Shown one piece after another: positions 9,358 through 19,784 of a DNA stretch of 25,827 bases. Under the pieces are notes generated by a model. That model was not told the DNA's origin. It ran no database searches and saw nothing but the letters and a program-made list of their open reading frames with translations. The stretch covers positions 1 through 25,827 of the forward strand of contig JADRCO010000832.1 of the NCBI GenBank assembly GCA_021464525.1. Reading direction: 5' to 3'. Numbering within the stretch: the stretch's first letter is position 1; each line of letters starts with the position of its first letter. A program made the position numbers and the translations under genes. This stretch comes from Rhizophagus sp. LPA8_4_AMF. Lineage: Eukaryota; Glomeromycota; Glomeromycetes; Glomerales; Glomeraceae.

Positions 9358-12300
9358 ATGTCTAAATATTATATTGCTCTAAGTCAAGATGGACAAGAGG
9401 TTGCGATCTTTGATTCAAGTAAGAATTTTTAATAATTTTCATATCTAAAAAAAAAATCGATTAAAAAATTAATTTTTGTTTAAAAATCACTTTTTAGCCA
9501 AATTGGAATTATCAACTTGCACAATCGACAGATTAGATAAACAAAGACAACAATCTTTCCAAGTGCCTAATAGTAATTTAACTGATGATATAACTTGGTC
9601 AATTTCAATTTCCAATAAATCAGCGAATGAAGAAGTCTTAATTGCATTATCTTGCTTTAATAAATATCATTATTTGATGTTAGAAGATCAAAATTCTGCG
9701 CAATGTTTTAAATCCGTAAAAAGACAATCTATGAGCAGCATAGTGACAGATGCAACAGATACAAGTGACACTAATGAGACTGCTGTTGAAACTCTAACTG
9801 AAATGGAAAATGGAGAAAATGCAGGCTTTAATTTTACTTGGATATTTTCCACTTTAAATAAAGAAAGAATTCGCACTACAATTGATGATCTTGGTGGTAT
9901 AGTAAAGTTTCTTAGTCCGTCAGATCCCAAAAGGCAGACTCTTATTATCATTCATTATTATGGTATTACAAAAACTTTAATCCCTATAAATTATCGTCAA
10001 TATAATAATAATAATTGGAGCAAACCATTTTTCAATAAATTAATTGCTGAGAATTCAAAAGATACAATTGAATTTTATTTCCCGCTATCAATTTCAAAGC
10101 AACTAAAAGCTCGCAATGAAGGTAGACCACAATTAAATATATTCAATAAAAATATTAAGAATAATTATCTTTTCATACAAGATTCTAAATCGGATAAATT
10201 AAATATGCTTGAATGTTATAATTTAGAGGGTGGTGAATTAATTAAATCGTTTCAAGTAGATTTTGATGAGAATATTAAAAAAACTTCTAATTCCTATTTT
10301 CATATGGCTTTTAATTCTATTAAAAATTATATGATATTTGAAATTTCGAAAAATGAGAAATTATTGGCTTGTGATAGTAAATATCACCAAAATCATATTA
10401 CATTATATTCAATGGAAAGTACTTTGGAAATTTGTACAAAGGAATTTACAAATATAAATAATATAATTTATATTCAATTTATTTGCAACGATGAAAAATT
10501 ATTGATTATTGGAGAGCGAGAGGTTATAGGAAATCATGTAATTGAATGTTCAGACGAGATTGAAGTAGTTAACATCAGAAAAAAAAAATCATTGAATACT
10601 GCTGTACCTATACTTATAATTTGGGATTTATTTTCTTCAAATTCGGAAGAAGATTCTATCACGATTATTCATGATTCTTTAAATTTGTTAGATATCTTCC
10701 GACATTATCATAATTATGCTAATTCTAATGGAAATACAATTTATATAGATAATAAAGGAACTGTTAAATCTTTATTAGATCATCCGGATCTAATCGATGC
10801 TCTTAAAACATCTATGAATTATTCTTTAAAACCCTTAGATATAATCGTTGCACAAGAAATAAGTGGAAGTTTAAAAAATCATGCGATTTTTCACTTAGAC
10901 AATATACTGGATAGTCATACGACGGAGAATGAAGCTATTATTATCTACAGCGAACCATGGATAAGCAATAAAGAATATCCTCGAATATCAGTATTTCTTG
11001 ATGAAGATAAGTCTATTCAATTAATCATTGGAGTTTATTCTGTACAAGTTTGGAGAAGATTATTAGGAGGAGATAATCAAGTATCGCGTCTTGAATATAT
11101 TTGGATAAGTAATAAACAAAAAATTGAAATTAAATCTTTATTAGTAGAAAGAAGTGAATTTTTACTTGAATTTACATTACACACCAAAAACGAAGATCTA
11201 AGAAATATTATAAACAAAAAAGACAAAATTCAAATACATTGGCCACATAATGTCTTAATTCTTAAAGATGCATGTGTTGCACTTGAATATTTTCATTATC
11301 TTATTGTAAATCCTGTAAGTCCAAGGAAAGGACTTTTATTCGAAAAATTTCGAATTCAAGTACAAAATATTGTTAAAAATTTTATTAAATATAATCCTAT
11401 CATTTTTCAATTAACTGATATTAGATATGACATAATGGGGAATCTTATACGAGGAAATTGTGTTTCTATTATCAAAAGAATTTTATTCATCAAAACGGAG
11501 AATTTTAAAAGTTCAGAAAATTCAAGAGCAATGAAGGCAAGGATGAATAATCATTTACATTTCCCACGTTTATATTCTTGGGATTCCAATTCTCCAAAAA
11601 AGAGTGATTTAGAAGTGGCTATCGAATCTATTACTGGGGTGCATAGAAACGAATCGATAGTTGTTGGATATTTATTAGATTACTATTCTGATAATGCAAT
11701 GAAAAATACTGGATGGATGATTTCGGTCACACAGACTTTACCACTCTTATACGACCGTCACCTGGATTATTATGTTAAGGAGTTATTTTATAAACCATGT
11801 TTTGGAACGAGACGGTCATGTATTGATGATTCTTTAATAACTTCATATGAATTGCGGAAAGCCCAACGGAAAAATGTACATTCGATAAATATTCAACGAG
11901 GACTACCAAGAAAGTCAAGTACTGTAATTCCAGGATTTAAAAAAAAATGGGAAGATATTAAAATGTATTTAAAATTAAAGTAAGTCAGGTTTATTAATTA
12001 CTATGGTTTTGATTTTAAAGTTATTTAAGAAGCCTTTGTTAAAATTAAGTAATATGTTATTTATTTTATTAAACAATAGCTTAATTAGCTTTAATCATAG
12101 GCATGTTCCATCTTTGATGACAAAGGTGAATGTCGTTCCACTTCCAGATTTTTTTACTTTTCCTCCTGGTACAACAAATGAAGAGAATTTTCTTGATCAG
12201 TATTTAGCTTGGCGAATTCTGAAGAACATTGTTTTGCCTCATATGTATGTTGAATTAGTAGATTCGCAATATTCTCCTTTTCATCGCGTATTAATACGTG

Positions 12301-14036
12301 ATAATAGGATAACGACATTCTCAAATCCTTCACTTGCTGCATTAATAGATTATAAGTGGAGCAAGGCACAAATTTATTTTATTCGTTCTTATGCAACATA
12401 TTTAATTTTTGCATTAACTTTTTGGACTACTACCAATATAACTCGTAATGAAGTTTTTACACCCATTATCGCAAAAGGAATCTATTTCCCATTGCAAATA
12501 ATATTGTTTTATATAGGATATCTTCGACTTGCCTTTGAGTACCTTCAATTAAAGAACAAAGGTTTCAGAAAATATTTCAACGTTCACAATTTTTTCGATC
12601 TTATATCTATAATTATGCCTTTAGGCTTGGTTTTTTCTTTAAATTTTTTGGATTCGGGTTTAGACAAAACAAAGTTACGTTATTATACAATTGCAGCTTC
12701 TTTAACTACATTTGTATTGTGGATTGAATTGGTAAGTACAAAATAAATTTTAAATTAAAAATTTTTTTTTTTCATAAAGAATAAGAATTTCAATTTTTTT
12801 TATTTCAATTGAATTATAGCTACTATTATTACGATTTTTTTCAGGTTTGTAAAAAGTATTTATAAATATCATTATTTAAAAATCAAAATTAAGATTTATT
12901 GTGATTATTTAGGACCAGCCAATTACATTAATATAAGCTTGAATATCATAAGGAGAGTTTTCTATTTCTTCTTTTTCATGTTTATACTTATAATTGCGAT
13001 TGCGCATTCAATGTAAGTGAAAATTTCGTGAATTGCATCTAATTTATTGTAAAGTATCTAACCTTATTGCGAAAATTTTTTTTTTTTTTAGGTATATTCT
13101 TCTACGATTACCTGAATCGATAGATCTTGTACCAGATGGTCAAAATTTCGCTTTATTTAATGCTGATACTGGAGATAATATTGCTCCAGATATTACGATA
13201 AACCAGACATTTGAAGTTGGTAAAGTTAGTGATAATTATTTTTCAAGTTTTTGGCAATCTATTGTAGCTGTTTATTTTTGGACTAATGGACGATGGGATC
13301 AAGTTGATCAATGGAATTTTTTTCCGGTTCAGGCATTATGTTTTTGTACGTAATTATGAAAAATTTAAAAAATTTTATACTTTGTGTATACTGGATACGT
13401 TCTTACTAATTCATATTTAATTATAGTTGCAAGTATATTACTTATTACCGTAATGCAGAATATGTTAATTGCTTTTATGACGTAAGTTCAACTTTAAATT
13501 AATGAACAATTCGCTCTAATTTATAATATTAACGTAAATTTGCAACATAATTTAGTTCTGTATTTGATGAAGCATGTGCTTTAGGAAATCAAGCTGTATT
13601 AAAATTTCGCGCAGATTTAATCTGTGACTATGAAACATTAATGAAATTTATTATCAATTTAATGGATGAAAGTGAAAACCCTAAGGATCTTTATTATGTT
13701 GCTAAAGTTGAAGAAGTTGAACGTTGGGAAAAAGAAATTAAAAAGTATTCTAAATCTCATAAAATCATTTTAGTTGATAAATTTGATTCTTTGTCCGATG
13801 ATGAAGAAAGTGACAATAGTGATGATGAAAAAGAAAGTGAAAGTGAGATTAAAGTAAAGAGTAAAGGAATAAGATATTCCGGAAGTATACGAAGTATACA
13901 ACATTCTGCAAATAGTATTGGTGAGAATCATATCGAGAAATTAGAAAATAAAATAAAAGAAATTCATGATGATATAAAAAGTAAGATGGGAGATTTGGAT
14001 GATAAACTTAAGCAGCTTTTAGAGTCAAAAAATTAG
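9358..14036 (+). CDS. WD40-like / TRP-like cation channel protein, copy B (8 exons)
   Basis: Reconstructed exons: 9358-9418, 9498-11979, 12089-12731, 12820-12844, 12913-13012, 13092-13345, 13427-13481, 13556-14036. All junctions are GT-AG in frame, giving 1366 residues. Domain order is as in the copy at 2107-6679: propeller-like start (YYIALSQDGQEVAIF), VQVWRR blade end, linker motifs LHFPRLYSWDSNSP (about 707-720) and GYLLDYYSDNAMKNTGWM, then pre-S1 NPSLAALIDYKW (927-938). S1 to S4 follow, then S5, pore NGRWD (1169-1173) and S6 with QNMLIAFMTSVF. The acidic tail is longer (SDDEESDNSDDEKESESE) before the coiled coil. It is 42 residues longer than copy A, partly through a Thr/Ser/Glu-rich insert in the propeller half (about 9731-9810). 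The second intron has three in-frame acceptors (exon start 12080, 12089 or 12101); 12089 was chosen for similarity to copy A. Inferred membrane cation channel; the activating signal is unknown. Confidence 0.85.
12820..12844 (+). other. 25-nt micro-exon of gene B (end of S4)
   Basis: Counterpart of 5421-5445. It encodes LLLLRFFS plus one base, is preceded by AATTATAG and followed by a GTTTGT donor. Length and phase are preserved while the flanking intron sequence has diverged, which supports it as a real exon. Confidence 0.75.
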
Positions 14037-14133
14037 TATGCATAAAGGTATATATATTAATGTAAGATTACTAGTTTTCTTCTTTTTTTATTTAACCAAT
14101 TAGATTTACGTATGTAATAAGATATCGGTATGA

Positions 14134-14139
14134 AATAAA
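14134..14139 (+). terminator. possible polyadenylation signal of gene B
   Basis: AATAAA lies 98 bases after the stop codon at 14034-14036, a sensible distance for 3' end formation. In DNA this AT-rich the hexamer is frequent by chance, so the call is weak. Confidence 0.3.
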
Positions 14140-14279
14140 TATTTTTTTAACTAATAAATTCACAGTATTTATAGTATATATTAGTCATGAGTTGAAACAT
14201 CGCATTTTGTCGTGTGAGATCATCTAAAAACCTTTGCATCTATAAACAATCATCTGAAAGTTCCGAATAAAGTTTACAG

Positions 14280-15089
14280 GTAAAGAATTGTCAGGTTAAA
14301 TAAAGAATCATCAATCTGTTGTAAATGACTTATGGGCAAAAAAAGATGATTTAAATATTAATCTTGGAAGAGAAGGAGAAAAAAAGTAATCTCAAACAGG
14401 TAAATTTTGCTTGATCTTGATCGCTTATTCCTTGATAATAAACGTGATATACTGGATACATTACTAGAGAGTCCTCAGGTTCCATAATCATAACGTGACT
14501 CTACGTGATTCTACTAATGAAAGTGATCTTAGACCATAATAAATCGAAGATTCTCATGGTACAACGTAATGCATAATTTAGGAAATTTGTCCATTCAAGA
14601 TTGTTAACAATAGCACTCTAAACTTGAAAATGTAGCAGGTATATAATATTTAGACTACGAATGGAATCTCAAAGGAAGTGATTTATAATGTGTTCAAACT
14701 AAACCGCCAATAAGTAACCCTGAAGCAAAAGATTATATTTATTTTTCCCTTCAATTTAGCTGATTCCATGATTATTAAGGAATTAATTACACTTACATAA
14801 GATAACAGTCTTCTAAATATTTCATATCTGGCGCATTGAATTAAGTAGAAATAAGCTCTAGTGCCATATTGAATTATATGTCCGGTATCTATATTGTAAT
14901 AACGGACTCTAACAGCTGGATCTGGAGGCGGTGGTGATGACTCATCAAGTCATCATTCATTCACAGGAGTGCCCACACAAGTCGCCTAAACCTTTTCTTT
15001 TACCGCGTAAACCTAAACATGGGGAAGACAATTCCGACGAGCCCATTAATATTTTCACTTTTAATAATTATATATTTAATTTAGAATAA
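14280..15089 (+). pseudogene. decayed gene of unknown family
   Basis: Several protein-like stretches follow one another on the plus strand in different frames, as expected for an old gene broken by indels. At 14321-14386 a frame reads VNDLWAKKDDLNINLGREGE. At 14407-14484 it reads LLDLDRLFLDNKRDILDTLL. At 14652-14757 it reads DYEWNLKGSDL, a stop, then PPISNPEAKDYIYFSLQF. At about 14918-14986 there is a glycine/serine linker (GSGGGGDDSSSHHSF), and after a one-base shift the end reads PRKPKHGEDNSDEPINIF and runs on to a TAA at 15087-15089. The last part looks like a hydrophilic linker plus a C-terminal tail. I do not recognise the family. It follows gene B, but nothing links it to the channels. 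Confidence 0.5.
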
Positions 15090-15107
15090 ATGTGTATCTC
15101 CCCCCCG

Positions 15108-15344
15108 TATGATGCTTAAATTTCGCATTCTGTAACAAAAATTCGTAAAATAATATACAAACTTTTTTGAAAAATGTACAGTATGTGTACTTTTGCATGT
15201 TATGAAATTTTAATTAAAGCATCATTTTTGATTTATTTGGCAGAATTTTTTTTTCGGTTTTTTTTTGTTAAATCACATGACGTATTTAATTTTGGCCAGA
15301 ATTAGATGATCGGCAATTCTTTTTTTGCGAAGATTTAAGCATCA
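15108..15344. mobile_element. MITE-like element with TGATGCTTAAAT terminal repeats
   Basis: The left end TATGATGCTTAAATTTCGCA (15108-15127) is matched at the right end by TGCGAAGATTTAAGCATCA (15326-15344), near-perfect reverse complements of about 19 bp. The 198-bp interior is AT-rich, non-coding, and contains a further partial copy of the end, AAAGCATCA, near 15218. This is typical of a non-autonomous DNA transposon derivative. No target duplication was recognised. It sits just downstream of the decayed gene ending at 15089. Confidence 0.6.
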
Positions 15345-15418
15345 CTGGATTCTTTAATTTAATTTAATTTATATTTCGTATAAAAGTCACTTATATAAAT
15401 CTATTAAATGAAATGTAG

Positions 15419-15830
15419 TTATTCCTCATCTTCGAATCTTATAATCTCAAACTTTTAATGATACCTAAATTCCTCAATTATTTTCATACTTTCACCGTTT
15501 TTCTCTAAACTATCATCAAAAAATAAAATCAAGATATTTTTGTTGCACATGACTTTTCCAATTTATAAAATTCTCTTAAATCTTTAGAAACTAATTTGAA
15601 TCTGAATCATTAAATAACCTTAATTTACAAATTATTTTGGTGAATATTTTGCTAAAGTCTCTAAAAATTCTATTTCTCCAAATTCTAGCACTTTCTAATA
15701 ATCATAATCACTAATATAAAATTCTATTGAATTCCATAACCCCAACCATTTTTTCATAAGATTCTAACAGAAATTTCAAACCACGAGTAAGACCAGCGGG
15801 AAGTTGACAAGGAATTTTTATATGTTTTTG
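15419..15830 (-). pseudogene. 3' remnant of an F-box/LRR gene
   Basis: Reading the minus strand gives pieces with the usual order of the C-terminal part of long Rhizophagus F-box proteins, as I remember the family. First RGLKFLLESYEKM (about 15770-15730), then EFGEIEFLETLAKYSPK (about 15690-15640). After a frameshift come DLREFYKLEK (about 15595-15560), FFDDSLEKNGESMKIIEEF, and a charged end FEIIRFEDEE with a TAA at 15419. At least three frame changes and internal stops show it is dead, and no F-box N-terminus is present upstream. It is a different gene from the intact one at 100-1200, which lacks this tail. Confidence 0.6.
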
Positions 15831-16327
15831 AAAAGTGCGGATATGTTTGAAAAATAATTCTGATTGGGAATTTTTTAGAAAAAAGAAGTGAAATAATACG
15901 CGTAAAAGGTCTATTTAATCATGTGATTATTCATTACTAATTGTTTGTACAAATCACAAGATTTTTTCATTATTGAAATCCTTAAAGGTGTTACGAACCT
16001 ACATTCAATATTTTAAAAACAACGTAACTACAGATCATGTTGGACGCAATATATTATTTAATTTCAAATAATTATTATTATGATTATACTATAATATAGG
16101 GAATAACTCTCATTAAACTTTAAATAAAAAAAATAAATTATATAATTTTAACGTATTTTCATAACACCCTCTGCTCTCCGTCCATACCCATATATCAACT
16201 TTTATCAACATATATAATATAATTATAGAGTATCACTAAGGTAATCTTAATTATATTCGGTTTTTGATTTTATTATCCGTATTGCAATCTGAATGATCTA
16301 TAATCCTTTAATCTGATGTATTTATTA
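15831..16327. other. AT-rich spacer
   Basis: No gene recognised. There is a small inverted repeat AATCATGTGATT near 15918. The region may include degraded upstream parts of the F-box remnant, but nothing is strong enough to call. Confidence 0.4.
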
Positions 16328-16498
16328 TCGATGCGAATAACGAATCATAAAAAACCCTCAAAATATAAAATTAAAAATCAAAAAAAATATACATACGTAA
16401 CAAAAAAATAAACAAATTTATAATTAAGTCGCATTTTCTTTATATTAGGTCTTACATTTTAAACTTTTAGGATATGTTACATCATCTGTTTTTGTGAT

Positions 16499-16681
16499 TT
16501 ACGCTTTTTTAAATTGAAAGAAAATATGAGAGAAAAAAATATAGCAAAGTGTGCATATAAGTATATTACGACAGTTCTTACTAATGAAGCTAATGAAGGA
16601 ATTGAAATTAAAACATACAAATGATACAATAGAAATAAAAATAAAAAGATTGTAACTGTAGATGATAGTTGATATTTTCAT
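16499..16681 (-). CDS. small hydrophobic reading frame, duplicate copy 1
   Basis: Sixty codons from an ATG at 16681-16679. The product is very rich in I, F, S and C, with two likely membrane-type stretches (YNLFIFISIVSFVCF and NILICTLCYIFF). The duplicate at 19259-19477 keeps the same start, the core NSFISFIS and LCYIF. The two internal length differences (9 and 15 bases) are multiples of three, while outside the frame indels are irregular; that hints at past coding constraint. Against it, AT-rich DNA easily gives such frames and no family is recognised. It could also be a late exon of a longer minus-strand gene. Confidence 0.35.
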   Translation of the reverse strand: MKISTIIYSYNLFIFISIVSFVCFNFNSFISFISKNCRNILICTLCYIFFSHIFFQFKKA

Positions 16682-16713
16682 TTTATTCTTTATTTATATT
16701 GTTACTACATGTA

Positions 16714-16932
16714 CTAACGCTTTAAAATAATAAAAGTGCAAACAAATGATCCAAAATATAGACAATATTTATCATAATTATTTCTGCTCATAAAAATACG
16801 GTAATCACTTTCTTCTCTAAATTGATCTTTCAGTCGCAATCGGTGATGGAGATTGGATCCGCGAAGTTGGCGAAGCGTGCATCGTTTTAAATTGCCGTGC
16901 ATGTGATTGAAAGTAGATATGCACGATATCAT
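16714..16932 (-). CDS. possible small basic protein or exon, duplicated downstream in broken form
   Basis: Seventy-two codons from an ATG at 16932-16930. The first half is basic and histidine-rich (HMHGNLKRCTLRQLRGSN, then RLRLKDQFREE), the end hydrophobic. The other copy of the duplication keeps LRQLRGSN at about 19580-19555 but has two stop codons after it. This suggests an ancestral frame that is intact here and dead there. No family recognised. It may be an exon rather than a whole gene. Confidence 0.3.
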   Translation of the reverse strand: MISCISTFNHMHGNLKRCTLRQLRGSNLHHRLRLKDQFREESDYRIFMSRNNYDKYCLYFGSFVCTFIILKR

Positions 16933-17145
16933 AACGGTGCTTACAAGCTATTATTTTATTTTATATATAAGAACGCATATGGCTTAATATGTTACGCACA
17001 AGACTTATCTGTTATATGGATAATGTGCGCTCCGCACGTACAAAAAATAATCTAAATTCCCAACATTGACTCGCAACTGATAAAAAAAATAGGAATTTTA
17101 TAGCGCTTGTTCATTATAACTTCTAGCAGTACTTTTAATGACAAA

Positions 17146-17516
17146 ACTAGTGTACTACACATATTGTATAATAATATTGTTTATGTTTTTTATGTATTCT
17201 CATCTAAAATATAATGCAAATTATTATACTATATAAATTCCTTTGGTTTTTATAAAGAAGATATTATATCACGGTGTTATTGCAAAAAGTAACATTTATG
17301 GCGTCCCCATTTCTAAACATAATATATTTAGTGTCATTAGTGCTATAATGCGTAAATTGTAATTATGGATAAATTTGATTCGCAAGTGAGATATCATGTT
17401 ATTTATTTAATGATTTGTTAGAATAAAAAATAATATTTAGTTTCTTAAAAGGCAAATGTAAATATATATATATGGAACAGTGCAAATACAAATAATAAAT
17501 AAATAAAATATAATGA
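17146..17516. other. 3' flank of the three-repeat protein gene
   Basis: AT-rich sequence with no gene. It lies downstream of the minus-strand stop at 17517-17519 and would include its 3' UTR. Most of it (17160-17555) is absent from the second copy of the duplication. Confidence 0.4.
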
Positions 17517-18712
17517 TCAAATATCTTTCAAAGGATACGGATTTTTAAAGAACTCGGCTTTCAATACTTCATTAGGAAGGATGGATTTGACATAATCAAA
17601 TATTTTTCCTGCTATGCAAGCCTCATGCAAGTCCCATGGATCAAATCGAGGAGATTTGATTAACTTCATATATATATGTTTAAGTTGTCTTTCCTCATCT
17701 TTCGTACGACAATTTACAAAGCCATAATCTACATACACAGAAGGTATGGAACGTGCGGATTCACTCAGCGCATATTGCTTGAGGTCGTAAACACTTTTAT
17801 TTGGTTGATGGTATCCACGAACTTCTATCTTGTTTTCTGATAGCCAATTGCAATTATTGTTACTAGAACAATTTCTCCTTAACAAATCCAATATTGTTCC
17901 AGATAAGTAAGCATCGTGGAATTCATCGACCTTACAGCCTTTTTGAATAATTAGGTCCTCATACAAACCAGCCAACCGGTTTTCTTCCATCAATCTTGAG
18001 TAGTCATCACCAAATTTACAGCAGCAAAATCCAAAGTCAATCCAATTTGTTTCTTCAATAGTTGGAATAAATCCGCTGAGCATTGTCACATAGAATGCAA
18101 AAACATTACGTTTTGATTTTGGAAGAGATTCGATGGGAACTGTTTGATCATGTTCAGAAAGATATGGTTTAACCATTGCATGAAGCTTATCCGCTATTTC
18201 TTTATCAGATTTTTCTCCCTCGTATTTTCGTAGACCCTGCAACACATGTTCATTTTTTAAGAACCACTTATAATATCCATTAATGAAGTTCGCATCATCA
18301 AAAGCCTTTTTGATGTGAAATAGCAAATTTCCACTTTTCCACCATGAATGGAGCTGAGAAGAACTGCAACCTAAATACTTTATAAGGCCCTGATACAAGC
18401 CTAAAAGCTTTGATAGTTCCCCGGGATGCATGCAGTTGTAAAAGCCGTATTCATATCGCACTACGCTGTTCGTGGGAATCAAATCTTCAAAAACATTTTT
18501 AACAAGAATATCCGCAGACCTTGTACATGTAACACAATTGTTTTCCTACTGAAGGTTTTATCTGAAAATTGATCTAAATATAGTATTATACTCGTACAAG
18601 TACGTTCCGGTCAGAATGTCGCACAGATTATCATATGATAGTTATGATACGCAATGAAATATTCTGTACTTTAAATACATGCTTAGTTGCTTACATTACT
18701 TTCTTTGTACAT
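17517..18712 (-). CDS. unrecognised protein with three internal repeats (two-exon model)
   Basis: The long frame is open from 18545 to TGA at 17517-17519 but has no ATG of its own, and a TAG ends it at 18548-18546. I propose exon 1 at 18712-18695 (ATG, six codons), a GTAAGC intron of 149 bp ending TTCAGTAG, and exon 2 at 18545-17517; total 348 residues. Three units of about 55 residues recur at roughly 36-88, 174-230 and 276-329: an aromatic start with GF and C (YEYGFYNC, IDFGFCCC, VDYGFVNC), then acidic/Leu, Y..LI, then LHSWWKSG, FHDAYLSG, LHEACIAG and a hydrophobic helix. The N-terminus has CVTC. No signal peptide or membrane segment. Composition is less AT-biased than its surroundings. Function unknown. 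A broken copy of the last unit lies at 19785-19950. Confidence 0.65.
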
Positions 18713-19137
18713 AGTGATCTTTACTATAAAATTGGTACGAAAGAGTTAATAAGATTATTTAAATTAATTGACTCTACACCGCCTGTCCTATCACTCACTC
18801 AAATTGCAGGTAAATTCAATAAATCATATATAAGGATGATCTTGGTTTAAACCGAACCAAATCTGGACTGATTCCTCTTCGGAGCGATGGTTTATTTCAA
18901 ATGTTCAATTCAGCAGTAAACCGAACTGAGCTGCAATAAACCCTTTATGATGAAAAATCAGTTCAATCATGTCAATTAACTATCATGGCTCACTGATTCA
19001 AGGCGCAATCGTGTGAATTGACTCAGTTAGAAACGCCAGCCAGTAAACTGTGACCGTCCCTACTTCCTAGCCATGTAAACATAATATACTTATAATATCA
19101 TCAATAAGGTCAAGTCATTAATTTTCATTGTCGATTG
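18713..19137. other. spacer upstream of the three-repeat protein gene
   Basis: It should hold that gene's promoter at its left end; TTTTATAG on the minus strand near 18725 is a weak TATA candidate. From 18843 to about 18950 the motif TAAACCGAAC / GGTTTA recurs, including the palindrome GGTTTAAACC at 18845, which may mark a small repeat. No gene seen. Confidence 0.4.
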
Positions 19138-19258
19138 TCGATGCGAATAACGAATCATAAAAAGTCCTCAAAATCATTAAAAATTAAAAACCAAATAATA
19201 TATATACACACAAAACAAAAAAAAAGCAAATTTATAATTAAGTCAAATATTCTTTATA

Positions 19259-19477
19259 TTAGATCTTATATTTAAACTTTTTCGATTTCTGTGGTTTATA
19301 AATTGAAAGAAAAATACGCGGGAGAAAAATATAGCAAAGTACACAGAAGATATCAAATATGAAAAGGGTATTACAACAGTTATTACTAATGAAACTAATG
19401 AAAGAATTATAAGTATAATATACAATAGAAATAATAATAAAAAGATTGTAATTATAGATGATAATTAATAATTTCAT
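19259..19477 (-). CDS. small hydrophobic reading frame, duplicate copy 2
   Basis: Seventy-two codons from an ATG at 19477-19475. It keeps YNYNLFIIISIV, NSFISFIS and LCYIF from the frame at 16499-16681. A one-base difference near the end changes the reading frame and gives a longer basic tail (KPQKSKKFKYK). Hydrophobic, possibly membrane-associated. No recognised family. A real product is uncertain. Confidence 0.3.
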   Translation of the reverse strand: MKLLIIIYNYNLFIIISIVYYTYNSFISFISNNCCNTLFIFDIFCVLCYIFLPRIFLSIYKPQKSKKFKYKI

Positions 19478-19784
19478 TTCTTATTCATAAAAATATGAAC
19501 AGGAATCACTTCTCTCAATCAAAGTAAATTAGTCTTTCAAGTCATTAGTGATGGGAAATTGGATCCACGCAATTGGCGCAGTTTAAATTTGGAAGCATAT
19601 TTCATAATGGCGCTTACTAAACTAATTTACTTTATTCATCGAGACTTTTATGTATAAAAATAATCTAAATTTCCAACACTGGACTCGGGATTTTTATAGT
19701 GCGAATTCATTATAACTTCTAGTAGTATCTTATTATAAAACTACACTACACATAAATTCTAATATTAGTTAATTAATACTTCAT

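Larger units (their letters stand above)
16328..17765. repeat. tandem segmental duplication, copy 1
   Basis: Sequence from 16328 (TCGATGCGAATAACGAATCA) onward matches 19138-19950 in the same orientation for long stretches: 16328-16690, 16790-16890, 17050-17145 and 17555-17765. The offset is about 2.8 kb at the start. Differences are many, largely transitions plus indels, so the duplication is not recent. The segment 17160-17555 has no counterpart in copy 2. Confidence 0.8.

Noticed and set aside
12154-12369. minus-strand frame of 71 codons
   Set aside because: Antisense to exon 3 of gene B.
18635-18850. plus-strand frame of 71 codons
   Set aside because: Opposite the proposed first exon and promoter of the three-repeat gene; hydrophobic by composition, no motif.
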